Positions 28,401 through 37,669 are shown, counted from the stretch's first letter. The stretch: 64,000 nucleotides of DNA from JBDSLU01 sp963844435 (GCA_963844435.1 CAWJOG010000021.1:1-64000); one strand, 5' to 3'. The notes: generated by a model not told the origin, from the letters alone. A program made the numbers and translations.

Positions 28401-28603
28401 TCCTCGATCAGGTCGGCAATCGCCTCGGCGACGGGCCGATCGACCACGACCGGCTGATCGACAGCGGCCAGCATCGATTCCACCTGACGACGCAGGTCCT
28501 CATCGTCGCCACAGGCCTCGCGGACGAACGACACGCGCTCGGCGGGCTCGACGAGGACAGCGGCCTCGAACACGGCGCTCAGGCGCTCCCCGCGGTTGCT
28601 CAT
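25474..28603 (-). CDS. Ser/Thr protein kinase with PD40 propeller, three frameshifts
   Basis: One gene read in four pieces. From the ATG at 28603: an N-terminal helical region (FVREACGDDEDLRRQVESML), kinase domain with LLGAGGMGAVYRATD, VAIKIL, then after a shift near 28110 HRDLKPGN, VLDFGLAT, MSPEQAKGN and ALGCVLYEMLTG-like FGCVLYEMLTG. A TM helix (ASAFAVLLAAALSALGTWSL) follows; after a shift near 27285 come PD40 repeats (LSPDGQSLAFIG, FFSPDGQWVGFW, LSPDGRRIAFPA), and after a third near 25935 the end with FLMIQQRDPL and VVLVQNWVAELTRLVP. Net offset is one base. The divergent ECF sigma factor at 28681 is its usual partner. Confidence 0.85.
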
Positions 28604-28680
28604 AAGGCTGATCTCGCGCAGTCTCCCCTATGGTCTAGCGGAAAGGAAGCGCGGAAACGACAACATGGCGCGAGCGTAGA

Positions 28681-29271
28681 ATGCATCGTTCCCCAGACGT
28701 GACCGCACTGCTCAAGGCGTGGCGGGGCGGCGACGCGACGGCGCTCGAGCGCCTGACGCCGCTGGTCTACGACCACCTCCGCAGGCTCGGACGGCAATAC
28801 GTCCGAAAGGAGCGCGCGGATGCCCGCGCGAACGCGACGTCGCTCGTGCACGAAGCGTATGTGCGGCTGGTGGACACCCGCACCGTGGACTGGCAGGATC
28901 GCGGCCACTTCTTCGCGGTCTCCTCGATGATCATGCGGCGGATTCTCGTCGATGCCGCGCGCGCCCGCGCCTCGACGAAGCGCGGCGGCCACCTGCAACG
29001 GGTCCAGGAAACCACCGCCGTGACGCTGGATGCGCTGCCGGCGGCGGGTACGGATCGCGCCGCGGACATCTGTGCGCTCGACGACGCCCTGGACGCGCTG
29101 GCCAGGCAGCAGCCGCGCCGCGCGAAGGTGATCGAGCTGCGGTATTTCGGCGGGTTGAGCGTCGAGGAAACAGCGGACGCGCTCGGCGTCTCTCCGCAGA
29201 CCGTCCTCCGCGACTGGAAGCTGGCGCGGGCATGGCTCGCGGTCGAACTCAGGAACTCGCCTGGGCGGTAG
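28681..29271 (+). CDS. ECF RNA polymerase sigma factor (TIGR02999-type)
   Basis: A 196-residue sigma factor. Region 2: LTPLVYDHLRRLGRQYVRKE and TSLVHEAYVRLVD, with FFAVSSMIMRRILVDAARAR. Region 4: QPRRAKVIELRYFGGLSVEE, then ALGVSPQTVLRDWKLARAWL. This type is common in Acidobacteria and Planctomycetes and pairs with a divergent Ser/Thr kinase, as here (77-base gap). The kinase likely modulates its activity by phosphorylation; that is known for some relatives and inferred here. Confidence 0.92.
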   Translation: MHRSPDVTALLKAWRGGDATALERLTPLVYDHLRRLGRQYVRKERADARANATSLVHEAYVRLVDTRTVDWQDRGHFFAVSSMIMRRILVDAARARASTKRGGHLQRVQETTAVTLDALPAAGTDRAADICALDDALDALARQQPRRAKVIELRYFGGLSVEETADALGVSPQTVLRDWKLARAWLAVELRNSPGR

Positions 29272-29337
29272 GCGCTCTACCGCGTGTTCGCGGATCGCCC
29301 GCGGGGCTGCCTCCCTCAACTGGCTCGTAAGGAACCC

Positions 29338-30765
29338 ATGCCGCGATTCGCCGTCCTTCTGTCGTTGCTGCTCACGGCGTCCAGCCTGTTGCTCGGGCAG
29401 AGCCATCCGCCCTTCCAGGACGATTTCCCGGCCGAGGAATTCGTCCAGCGCCGCGCGCGGGTATTCGACGCCATCGGCCAGGATGCGCTCGCCATCGTCC
29501 AGGGCGCCGCGGGAGTGGACGGCTTCAAGGTCTTCCGCCAATCGAACGAGTTCTACTACCTCACCGGACTCGAAAGCCCGCACGCCTATCTGGTGCTCGA
29601 TGGGCGGAGCCGCAAGGCCACGCTGTATCTGGCCCATCGGAACGAAGCGCTGGAACGAAGCACCGGCGCCAGGTGGTCGGCCGAAGACGCCGCCGACGTG
29701 CAGCGCCTGACTGGCGTCGAGGCGGTCGCACCCGTCGAACTCCTGTCGCATCAGACCTTCGGCGCGATGCTCCGGCCGCCGCGCCCGGTGCTTTACGTGC
29801 CGTTCAGCCCGGCCGAAGGCGAGGCGCAGAGCCGCGACGAACTGCTCGCGCACCAGGCCGGCGTGGCCGGCAATCCGTGGGACGGGCGGCCGTCGCGCGA
29901 GGCGCACTTCGTGGGTCTCCTGGCCAATCGCTACCCGGCCCTCGAACGACGAGACCTGACGCCCGTGCTCGACGCGCTCCGCTACGTGAAGAGCCCGCGC
30001 GAGATTGCCCTCATCCGCAAGGCCTCGGTGCTGGCCGGTCTCGGCCTGCTCGAGGCGATGAAGGCCACGCAGCCGGGCGTGTTCGAGTACCAGTTGGCCG
30101 CCGCCGCCCGCTTCACCTTCCTGGCGAACGGCGCGCGCTACGAGGGCTACAACCCGATCGCGGCCGGCGGCACCAACGCCTGGATGGGCCACTACTCGCG
30201 CAATCTCGACCCGCTGCGAACCGGCGACATGGTGCTGATGGACTACGCACCCGACTTGCGCTACTACACGAGCGACGTGACCCGCATGTGGCCGGTGAGC
30301 GGTACACACACGGACGCGCAGCGCACGCTGGCCCGATTCATCCTCGCCTACCGGGACGCCTTCTTCAGGCACATCAAGCCCGGTGTGACGCCGGACGAGG
30401 TGCTGGCGCTGGCCCGACGCGACATGGAGCCGGTGCTGGCCCGGACGACGTTCGCCAACGACCGGCATCGGCAGGCGGCCGAGGCGATGCTGTCGTTCGC
30501 CGGCCACCTGCAGCACCCTGTCGGCATGACGGTGCACGACCCGGGGCGGATCTGGGGTCGGAAGTTCGAGCCGGGCGTGGTCTTCACCGTCGATCCCATG
30601 ATGTGGATCGCGGACGAGCGACTCTACGTCCGGATGGAAGACACCATCGTCGTGACCAGGGACGGCATGGAGAACTTCACCGCGACGCTCGCGAGCACGC
30701 CCGAGGCGATCGAGGCTGTGATGAAGGAGGACGGCCTGCTGTCGCGGGTGCCGCGTCTGCCGTGA
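29338..30765 (+). CDS. Exported M24 family aminopeptidase P-like (Xaa-Pro) peptidase
   Basis: A 475-residue protein with a signal peptide (residues 1-20, SLLLTASSLLLGQ). An N-terminal creatinase-like domain (about 30-175, with EFYYLTGLESPHAYLVLDG) precedes the pita-bread catalytic domain. Metal ligands appear in order: Asp in LMDYAPDLRYY, Asp in TSDVTRMWP, His in HPVGMTVHD, Glu in the FTVDPMMW/RMEDTIVV region. It should cleave N-terminal residues before proline in the periplasm. The ATG at 29338 is supported by AAGGAA upstream. It follows the sigma gene by 66 bases and precedes the GMC pair. Confidence 0.9.
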   Translation: MPRFAVLLSLLLTASSLLLGQSHPPFQDDFPAEEFVQRRARVFDAIGQDALAIVQGAAGVDGFKVFRQSNEFYYLTGLESPHAYLVLDGRSRKATLYLAHRNEALERSTGARWSAEDAADVQRLTGVEAVAPVELLSHQTFGAMLRPPRPVLYVPFSPAEGEAQSRDELLAHQAGVAGNPWDGRPSREAHFVGLLANRYPALERRDLTPVLDALRYVKSPREIALIRKASVLAGLGLLEAMKATQPGVFEYQLAAAARFTFLANGARYEGYNPIAAGGTNAWMGHYSRNLDPLRTGDMVLMDYAPDLRYYTSDVTRMWPVSGTHTDAQRTLARFILAYRDAFFRHIKPGVTPDEVLALARRDMEPVLARTTFANDRHRQAAEAMLSFAGHLQHPVGMTVHDPGRIWGRKFEPGVVFTVDPMMWIADERLYVRMEDTIVVTRDGMENFTATLASTPEAIEAVMKEDGLLSRVPRLP

Positions 30766-30849
30766 ACGCGGCCACCGCGACCCGAAGTCGTCCCTCGGCG
30801 ATGCGTGGCGGTTGCGGCCGGTCGGCTGGGGTCGGTATCCTGGGGCCAC

Positions 30850-32556
30850 ATGTTCATCCAGGGCGCCGGAACGGCTGCGCACACCTATGACGCCATCGTG
30901 GTGGGGTCGGGGATCAGCGGCGGCTGGGCCGCGAAGGAACTGGCCGAGAAGGGCTTGCGGACCCTCGTGCTCGAGCGCGGCCGCGACGTGAAGCATCCCG
31001 ACTATCCGACGGCGATGCTGGAGAGCTGGCAGTTCGCCGGACGCAATCGGCTGTCTCGCGAGGACAGCGCCAAGCAGGAGAAACAGGACCGGACCGGATA
31101 CACCACGCATCCGGCGTCGGCCCATTGGTTCGTCAACGACCAGGAGAACCCGTACTCGGAGGTGCAGCGCTTCGACTGGATGCGCGGTTACCACGTCGGC
31201 GGCCGTTCGCTGCTCTGGGGCCGTCAGTCCTACCGGTGGAGCGACCTCGACTTCGAGGCCAACGCGAAGGACGGCTTCGGCGTCGACTGGCCGATCCGCT
31301 ACGCGGAGATCGCCCCGTGGTACGAGTACGTCGAGCGCTTCGCCGGCATCAGCGGGACGCGCGACGGGCTGCCGCAGCTGCCCGACAGCGTCTACCTGCC
31401 GCCGATGGCGCTGAACTGCCTGGAGGAGCAGGTCAAGGGCCGGATCGCGAAGGCCTTCGGCGGTCGCGCGATGACCATCGGGCGGGTCGCCAACCTCACC
31501 CAACCGCACAACGGCCGCGGCAACTGCCAGTACCGCAACCGCTGCATCCGCGGCTGTCCGTTCGGCGCCTACTTCAGCAGCAACGCGTCGACCCTGCCGG
31601 CCGCCTACGCGACGCAGCGGCTGACGCTCCGCCCGTTCTCGATCGTCACCGAGGTCATCTACGATCCGCAGACCCGGCGCGCCACCGGCGTGCGCATCGT
31701 CGACGCGGAGACCAGGCAGACGACCGAGTACTTCGCGCGCGTCATCTTCCTCTGCGCGTCGGCGATTGCATCGACCTTCATCCTGCAGAACTCGGTCTCC
31801 GAGCGGTTCCCCAATGGTCTCGGCAACGACAGCGGCGAGCTCGGTCACAACCTGATGGACCACCACTTCCGGGTGGGCGCGAATGGTGTGTCCGACGACT
31901 TCAACGACCGCTTCTACAAAGGGCAGCGGCCGAACGGCATCTACATCCCTCGGTTCCGCAACCTCGATGACCAATCGCAGAGCAAGACCTACCTTCGCGG
32001 CTTCGGCTATCAGGGCCGCGGCAGCCGCGACAACTGGGCGCGCGGCATCAAGGAACTGAGCGTGTTCGGCGCCGACCTCAAGGCCGACCTGATCGCGCCC
32101 GGGCCGTGGCGGTTCGGCATCGGCTCGTGGGGAGAGTGCCTGCCGTACCACGAGAACCGCATGACCCTGAACAAGACCCTGCGCGACAAATGGGGGCTGC
32201 CCACGGTGACGTTCGACTGCGGCTGGAAGGAGAACGAGCTCAACATGCGCAAGGACATGATGAACTCGGCCGCCGAGATGCTGGAGGCGGCGGGCCTTCG
32301 CAACGTCGCGACGTTCGACGATGGCAGCGCGCCGGGGTTGTGCATCCACGAGATGGGGACGGCGCGGATGGGCCGCGACCCGAAGACGTCGGTCCTGAAC
32401 GGGCGGAACCAGCTCCACACGGTGCCGAACGTCTTCGTGACCGACGGCGCCTGCATGACCTCGTCGTCGTGCGTGAACCCGTCGCTGACCTACATGGCCC
32501 TCACCGCGCGCGCCTGCGACCACGCGGTGAGCGAGATCAAGAAGCGCAACCTGTGA
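30850..32556 (+). CDS. GMC family oxidoreductase, large FAD subunit
   Basis: A 568-residue flavoprotein. FAD-binding motif AIVVGSGISGGWAAKELAE at about residues 15-33, then MRGYHVGGRSLLWGRQSYRW (GMC signature), CIRGCPFGAY, and the catalytic C-terminal segment CIHEMGTARMG and SSSCVNPSLTYMALTARA with the His/Asn pair. This is the gluconate/glucoside-3-dehydrogenase-like group that oxidises sugars or alcohols. The small-subunit gene follows with stop and start overlapping. The Tat-bearing small subunit would carry it across the membrane. Confidence 0.93.
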   Translation: MFIQGAGTAAHTYDAIVVGSGISGGWAAKELAEKGLRTLVLERGRDVKHPDYPTAMLESWQFAGRNRLSREDSAKQEKQDRTGYTTHPASAHWFVNDQENPYSEVQRFDWMRGYHVGGRSLLWGRQSYRWSDLDFEANAKDGFGVDWPIRYAEIAPWYEYVERFAGISGTRDGLPQLPDSVYLPPMALNCLEEQVKGRIAKAFGGRAMTIGRVANLTQPHNGRGNCQYRNRCIRGCPFGAYFSSNASTLPAAYATQRLTLRPFSIVTEVIYDPQTRRATGVRIVDAETRQTTEYFARVIFLCASAIASTFILQNSVSERFPNGLGNDSGELGHNLMDHHFRVGANGVSDDFNDRFYKGQRPNGIYIPRFRNLDDQSQSKTYLRGFGYQGRGSRDNWARGIKELSVFGADLKADLIAPGPWRFGIGSWGECLPYHENRMTLNKTLRDKWGLPTVTFDCGWKENELNMRKDMMNSAAEMLEAAGLRNVATFDDGSAPGLCIHEMGTARMGRDPKTSVLNGRNQLHTVPNVFVTDGACMTSSSCVNPSLTYMALTARACDHAVSEIKKRNL

Positions 32557-33143
32557 GCCCGGACATGACGCCAGCCGACGGCGGGATCCACGGAGCGGCC
32601 ATCAGCCGCCGCGAGGCCATCCGGCGCGCGGCGCTCCTCGCCGGCGTGGCGCTCTCGCCGGCGCTCGTGACGTTCGTTGCCGGGGCGCAGACCGCGGCGA
32701 CCAGGACCTACTTCACCGCGGCGCAGGCCGCGGCCGCCGGCGCCGCCGCGGATCGCATCCTGCCGCGCACCGACACCCCCGGCGCCGCGGACGTCGGCGT
32801 TCCGGCGTTTCTCGATCGTTTCTACGGCGAGTTCATGACCGACGACGAGCGGCGACTCTTCATCGCGGGTCTCGATGCGATCGAGGCTGCGGCGAAGGCC
32901 GCGCACAACGGATCCTTCGCCACGCTCACCAGTCCGCAGCAGGACGCCGTGCTGCGCGCCGTCGCGGCGGCGCAGCAGGACCAGAATCCGAGCTCGTTCG
33001 GCCTCCTCCGCTCGACCACCATCCTCGGCTACTTCAGCTCCGAGCAGGTGGCAAAGAACGTCCTGAACTACGATCCCGTCCCCGGCCGCTTCGACGGCTG
33101 CATGCCGCTCGAACAGGCCGGCGGGCGCGACTGGTTCCTCTGA
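32553..33143 (+). CDS. Gluconate 2-dehydrogenase subunit 3 family protein
   Basis: A 196-residue small subunit starting at GTG 32553, overlapping the GMC stop codon by four bases (GTGA), so translation is coupled; an ATG at 32565 is the alternative. It has a Tat-type leader (ISRREAIRRAALLAGVALSP) and the domain pattern AADRILPRTDTPGAADVGVP, FLDRFYGEFM and the end FDGCMPLEQAGGRDWFL. This subunit chaperones export of and stabilises the GMC subunit. The third, cytochrome c subunit of the classic enzyme is not encoded next to it. Confidence 0.9.
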   Translation: MSPDMTPADGGIHGAAISRREAIRRAALLAGVALSPALVTFVAGAQTAATRTYFTAAQAAAAGAAADRILPRTDTPGAADVGVPAFLDRFYGEFMTDDERRLFIAGLDAIEAAAKAAHNGSFATLTSPQQDAVLRAVAAAQQDQNPSSFGLLRSTTILGYFSSEQVAKNVLNYDPVPGRFDGCMPLEQAGGRDWFL

Positions 33144-33164
33144 GTTCCGACGCGCCGCCGGCGA

Positions 33165-33902
33165 TTACGGAAGCTCGCGCACGCGGATGTTGCGGAACTC
33201 GACGGGGGACCCCTCGGCCTCGAGACAGAGGAAGCCGGTGCGCGGCTCGGCGCCACGGCCGCCAGAGACTTCCTCGCCGTTCACCCAGAGACGGATCTCG
33301 CCGTTGATGCCGCGCACGTAGTAGTGATTCCACTCGCCCACGCCGCGGCTCAACGCCTTGCGCGGGAAGCTCCGCGAGCCGTCCGGTGAGCGCGGCTCGA
33401 ACGTCTCGAGCTTCGAGTTGCCGACGGGGAAGATGTCGCCGTTGGTCGTGAACCAGTTGTCCGGCTTGCCGGCGTTCCGTTCGCGAAACCACTGGCGGTA
33501 GCCATGGTCGAGCATCTGGACCTCGATGCCCCATTTGGGCAGCTGGTCGGGAGGCAGGCCGTCGAGCGCCTTCATCGGCACCCAGGCGAACACCCCCGAG
33601 TTGCCGGCAGATTTCAAGTGGCGCCATTCGACGACCAGCTCGAAGTTGAGGAACTGGTCGCGCGTGCGCATCACGCCGATCGGCACACCCGTCGACCTGA
33701 GGACATCGCCGTCCCACCTCCATGTGTCCGGGGAGTCGTTCACGCGTGCGAAATCGCTCGGGCCAAGCGTGCGCCAGCCCGGGCCGGTGCCGTCGATGAA
33801 CGCCTTCGGCTGGCTCGCCGGTGTCTGGCCGGCGAGGTCGGCGCCCAGCGCACCAGCCGCCACGATCACGGCGACGGCGAGCAGGGGTGGAAGTGTGCGC
33901 AT
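33165..33902 (-). CDS. 3-keto-disaccharide hydrolase (DUF1080) family protein, exported
   Basis: A 245-residue secreted protein with signal peptide (residues 1-20). The lectin-like domain shows FELVVEWRHLKSAGNSGVFA, KWGIEVQMLDHGY, EWNHYYVRGINGEIRLWVNG and the end GFLCLEAEGSPVEFRNIRVR, all DUF1080 marks. Family members hydrolyse 3-keto-glycosides formed by GMC-type 3-dehydrogenases, which makes the convergent GMC pair, 22 bases away, a natural partner: oxidise the sugar at C3, then cleave it. The functional link is inference from proximity and known chemistry. Confidence 0.9.
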   Translation of the reverse strand: MRTLPPLLAVAVIVAAGALGADLAGQTPASQPKAFIDGTGPGWRTLGPSDFARVNDSPDTWRWDGDVLRSTGVPIGVMRTRDQFLNFELVVEWRHLKSAGNSGVFAWVPMKALDGLPPDQLPKWGIEVQMLDHGYRQWFRERNAGKPDNWFTTNGDIFPVGNSKLETFEPRSPDGSRSFPRKALSRGVGEWNHYYVRGINGEIRLWVNGEEVSGGRGAEPRTGFLCLEAEGSPVEFRNIRVRELP

Positions 33903-34005
33903 GCGCGACGGTACGGCGGACCGCTGATGGCGTCAAATCCCCGTGCCGCGTGACAGCCAGGCTACAGTAACGGCCAACGTACACGTCGATTCGTCCAAGA
34001 AGGTC

Positions 34006-34749
34006 ATGCAGTCCGCGATCATGCTTCGGTGGTCCATCCTGGCCGTCCTGTGCCTTCAAGCGGCGCCGCTCGACGCAGTCGTGATTCGTCACGACCGGTC
34101 GGACGCCGATGCCGTCGCGCTCGGGCGACGATTCGTGGCGGCGGGCCGGGTCCTGCCGGATGGCGGCTGCACGCTAATTGCGCCGACGTGGGCGGTCACG
34201 GCCGCGCACGTGGCGGCGCGGCTGCGTCCGGGCACGATCGTCGAGTTCGATGGCACGCCGTACACCGTCAAGCGCGTCGTCGCCCACCCTGACGCGTCGG
34301 GGCCCGCCGGTGCGCCTCCCGAAGTCGATCTGGCGCTCCTCGAGTTCACCGCGGCGGTGAAAGGCGTCGAGCCGGTGGCCCTTTACAAGGGACGTGAGGA
34401 GCTCGGCCTGACGACCTTCATCGTCGGGTACGGTGACTACGGCGTGGCCGGTGCGCCGTTTCAACGCACCGACGGCAGGCGTCGTGCCGTGACCAACAAG
34501 GTCGACGATGCCGGCCCGAAGCGCATCTTCCAGACGTTCGATTCTCCGCCATCGGGATCGACGCTCGAGGGCGTCGGGGCGCCCGGCGACAGCGGCGGGC
34601 CGGCACTCATCGACGCGAACGGCCGGCTCGTGCTGGTCGGCGTCAGCTCGGCGTCGATGAACGGGAAGCCGGGCACCTACGGCGTCGTCGACGTCTATAC
34701 CCGCATCAGCTCCTACGTGGACTGGATCGAGAGGACGACAGCGGGCTGA
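34006..34749 (+). CDS. Exported trypsin-like (S1) serine protease
   Basis: A 247-residue protein. AAGAAGG precedes the ATG at 34006; a hydrophobic leader follows (SILAVLCLQAAPLDA). The triad is complete: His in TWAVTAAHVA, Asp in EVDLALLEF, Ser in GAPGDSGGPAL. DGGCTLIAPTW lies where the typical G-G-T/C-L-I strand is expected. The short length with no further domain suggests a simple periplasmic or secreted endopeptidase. It is divergent from the DUF1080 gene. Confidence 0.88.
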   Translation: MQSAIMLRWSILAVLCLQAAPLDAVVIRHDRSDADAVALGRRFVAAGRVLPDGGCTLIAPTWAVTAAHVAARLRPGTIVEFDGTPYTVKRVVAHPDASGPAGAPPEVDLALLEFTAAVKGVEPVALYKGREELGLTTFIVGYGDYGVAGAPFQRTDGRRRAVTNKVDDAGPKRIFQTFDSPPSGSTLEGVGAPGDSGGPALIDANGRLVLVGVSSASMNGKPGTYGVVDVYTRISSYVDWIERTTAG

Positions 34750-34930
34750 GGCGCGCCCTCATCGCGCCCCAGCACGCAGAACCGCTGCCTCAAGAAGTCC
34801 AGAAGGCGTAGACGTACTTCTGGGGCCAGCCCTCAACAAGGAACTCGCCATCGTGCGGTTCGAGGAAGGGTACATCAGCCGCCGAGCAGGCTCGTACGAA
34901 CCGTTTGGTCCGGCTAAGACCACGGTGTCG

Positions 34931-35230
34931 TCAGGCGCTCCTGGGCAGCGCGCGTACCTTGGGACGTGTGCCGCGCGCCTTGGCAGCGTGCCAGAGGTCC
35001 CACTTTGCCTGGAGCCGCAGCCAAATCTCGGCATCCCACCGCGTGAGCGCCTCGAGCAGCAGCGCGGTGTCGGCGCTGACGCTTCGGCGGCCCTTCACGA
35101 TGGCGTTGAGCCGCTGGAACGGAATGTTCATCCGCTCGGCGGCTTCCACCTGCGAAACGCCGAGGGGCTCCAGGAACTCCTTCAGCAGCATTTCGCCGGG
35201 ATGAGTCGGTGGACGGTTGGTGGGCAGCAT
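34931..35230 (-). CDS. higA: HigA family addiction-module antitoxin
   Basis: A 99-residue HTH protein: PTHPGEMLLKEFLEPLGVSQ, then AAERMNIPFQRLNAIVKGRR, SADTALLLEALTRWDAEIWL and LQAKWDLW are almost a consensus HigA. HigA binds and neutralises HigB and represses the operon. The toxin gene should lie just upstream on this strand, but only its last residues remain (35231-35275). So this is an orphan antitoxin, perhaps kept as a regulator or anti-addiction factor. Confidence 0.9.
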   Translation of the reverse strand: MLPTNRPPTHPGEMLLKEFLEPLGVSQVEAAERMNIPFQRLNAIVKGRRSVSADTALLLEALTRWDAEIWLRLQAKWDLWHAAKARGTRPKVRALPRSA

Positions 35231-35275
35231 GGGGGCTCCTCAGTGGTAGTCCGTGCACCGCACGTCATAGGCGTC
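35231..35275 (-). pseudogene. HigB toxin C-terminal remnant
   Basis: Reading the minus strand into the HigA start gives H-N-D-A-Y-D-V-R-C-T-D-Y-H and stop, a near-consensus end of HigB toxins. A stop codon lies a few codons further upstream in the same frame and I see no catalytic part. The spacing to HigA (about 10 bases) is that of an intact higBA operon. Confidence 0.6.
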
Positions 35276-36431
35276 ATTATGCGGTCAGCGGAGCTCCGAC
35301 TCTATCGACTCGAAGCCAACATCCTATCGTGCGATAGCTTCATCTCTCGCAGGCGGTTCAAGACTCCGATGCAATCCTCGCATGAAGCGCGTTCGGGACT
35401 TCTGCGGCGTCGCCGCCCTCCTCGGGTGTGCGCACCACGCGCATTCGAGCTCAACGACTGAATCGACTCGATCTTACTAGTTGGCGTCGACGGTTCGAGC
35501 CGACCGGAGAGATGAGCGAGCCTCGGGAGGGGCCGACGCGCTTCCGCGAAGTGCTACTGCGCAGGGATTCGCTGACCTGCTAGCGGCGAGCGCCGAAGGC
35601 GCAAGCCGCGGCATGTCCGAAGACCTGCCGACCAGCCAGATGAGGGACCGAAGGGGAGCGAATTGGCTGGGTGTTAGGGACGGAATCCGCAAATGGCTGG
35701 TCATGGCCGCGTGAGCGGATGCCCGCCGACCACCCGGTATTGCCGGACAGTCGGACTCTGACGCGCTTAAGGTTTCGCGCCGAACGTACGTTCCACATGG
35801 GATTCGACTCGGACGGCGGGACTTGAGTTCAACCGCTGAGGACAGCGAGCACCTGTGCCTGGACGGCCAGTAGCCATGTGGATGGATTCGCGCAACGGGA
35901 CAGAGTTCCGGGACCGGTCCGGAGCGTTCGTCTGACCGTCGAGAAGAACGAGGCGTCGAATCCACGGACCCGAGCGGTCCTGATCGCGGGGCACACGATC
36001 GCCGTTCGACGGGCGGGCCGTAAGTCGAGTCATGACGTACGCGCCGAGGGCCGCGCCAGTTCGGTCAGCGGCGCGTGCCCGAACCTGACCTTCACTGTGG
36101 GAGGTCGCGCCGTCCGTACCAATGGAGGGACGCAGTTCGTTCGCAACTGCGAGAGGTTCGCAACGACGTCACTCTGGATGTCCACGGCCAGGCGCTCCCC
36201 CGGCGGGGAGATCCTCGACGCACGGCTACAGACGAGGAAGCAGACGGATGTCTTCGAAGTGCCGGACAACTGCACCTGTGAACGCCGCTTTCGCCAGCGG
36301 CGCCACGAAGGCGCGGTCGATCTACGTGTGATCCACGGGTAGTGACACTGGTCTGGAGATTGCAAAAGGATGAGCTTCGTACCCTCGGCCCGGGTGCCTG
36401 CTGCGGGTTTCTACGGTCAGTGACGTTCACC
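35276..36431. other. About 1.15 kb without a recognisable gene, apart from repeat copy 3
   Basis: Several open frames exist but none shows family motifs, and they overlap on both strands as expected by chance in GC-rich DNA. The only clear feature is the dispersed repeat at 35560-35714. Confidence 0.5.
35560..35714 (+). repeat. Dispersed repeat copy 3
   Basis: The core TGGCTGGGTGTTAGGGACGG is at 35664-35683, reading W-L-G-V-R-D-G-I-R-K-W-L-V-M-A-A and stop. Ile is ATC here but ATT in other copies, a synonymous change. The frame is open upstream to 35481, giving a 77-codon open frame, the longest open upstream frame among the copies. Upstream GCAGGGATTCGCT is shared with copy 1. Confidence 0.8.
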
Positions 36432-36671
36432 ATGTCGCACAAACCCCAGCGTCGGCTTACAGATTTGCACGCCTATTCCGGAACGTTCGTCACCGTGCGC
36501 CAACTGTCGGACTACTGGAAAGTCAGCCGAAAACACGTACTCAAGTTGATCGAGTCGGGCCACCTCGAATCATTACGGCTCGGACCAAAAACACATCGCG
36601 TGCCCGTCCATTCAGCCGTCGCGTTTGAGCGGCGCAATCAGAAGGGTGAAGAGTTGCCGTCCGAGTCATGA
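36432..36671 (+). CDS. Excisionase-like helix-turn-helix DNA-binding protein
   Basis: A 79-residue protein from the ATG at 36432. The segment TFVTVRQLSDYWKVSRKHVL followed by KLIESGHLESLRLG and HRVPV matches the HTH_17/MerR-like excisionase domain: a winged helix with the usual R-L-G-x(3)-R turn before the wing. Such proteins act as recombination directionality factors or small regulators. It lies in the mobile-element-rich part, about 2 kb from a tyrosine-integrase remnant at 38447-38705, which supports a past role in excision. Confidence 0.75.
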   Translation: MSHKPQRRLTDLHAYSGTFVTVRQLSDYWKVSRKHVLKLIESGHLESLRLGPKTHRVPVHSAVAFERRNQKGEELPSES

Positions 36672-37669
36672 GCGCTCAGAGGCCGCAGGGCATGGCGTCG
36701 AATAGAGGCCCCTCCGTCGAGAGTGACTGAGGCCCCGTCCGTACGCGAACGAACCCGGCGCTGACGTAGGTCACGGTGGATCATGAAGAGGGGGGCAGTC
36801 CCCTACTTCAACGCCGCCGAAAGTTCGGCCTGCAGTGCGACGCCGTCGATGCCGCGCCACCGCTGCGCACGATGGGCACGAATGGAACGCGCGCCGTCAC
36901 CAGCCGTGGAGCGAGCACGAGCTGGCCTGGCGGTCGACCGCCACCGCCTCCTCGCCGTCGCTTCGAACCCGAAAATCGCGGCAGGAAGTCATGAACGTGA
37001 AAAAACACGTCAGCGCGTGGCCTGCTCACCAGGCCGGCGGTCGACATGCCCAGTCCGGCTCCCCGTTCCAGTGAACACCGGACGTATGACGCTCGTCGCC
37101 CGGGCGCGAACGCCGCAAACGCCGGCAAGGTCGCGGACTCGGACGCGTTGGCGAAGGGAGTTGATCGCGGATGTCCGTGCGAAGGACACGGCGACACGCT
37201 TCGCGTCAGCGTCGGCACAACAAGGACCCGCCGTACCACTCGGTGCGACATTTGCCGTGGCAATTGCCGTATGTGAGACGAACCGGATCGTTCTCCGGGG
37301 GGTCCGCTCGCCGGAGGACCTGGGCCGGGTGCTGCGTGTGGGCGCCGGCAATCGGCTTAGCCGGCCCGCCGTCACCGTTCGCCTTCCGCTCGGCATCGCC
37401 ATCATTTCACATCGACCCGCCCACGCTGGCGTCGCTCTGAAATGGTGCGCGAACTGCTCGGGCATTGCGACATAGATGGTCCTGCGAATGCCCATCTCGA
37501 CCTGAGAACGCGGTGGCGCCCTCGCTAAACGTGTTCGGTCCATGGAATGCCGCCGGGTCGTTTAGGTGCCTGACTTCCAGGGAGCGCATCTCCGCGCACG
37601 GTTGCCATGTATTCACCGAGCTCTATCGTCTTTGACGAAGAGACGCCGGAGCTTCCGAGTCTCCGTAGA
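36672..37669. other. About 1 kb without a recognisable gene
   Basis: Open frames on both strands are Arg/Pro/Ala-rich and overlapping, without family motifs. I see no RNA gene or structured repeat. Confidence 0.5.

Noticed and set aside
28600..32523. 1307-codon minus-strand open frame
   Set aside because: It lies opposite three well-supported genes (sigma factor, M24, GMC) and has no domain; a GC-skew artefact.
36783..37475. 230-codon + strand frame in the gap before the SET gene
   Set aside because: No motif, overlapping frames on both strands of equal length, basic composition typical of chance frames.
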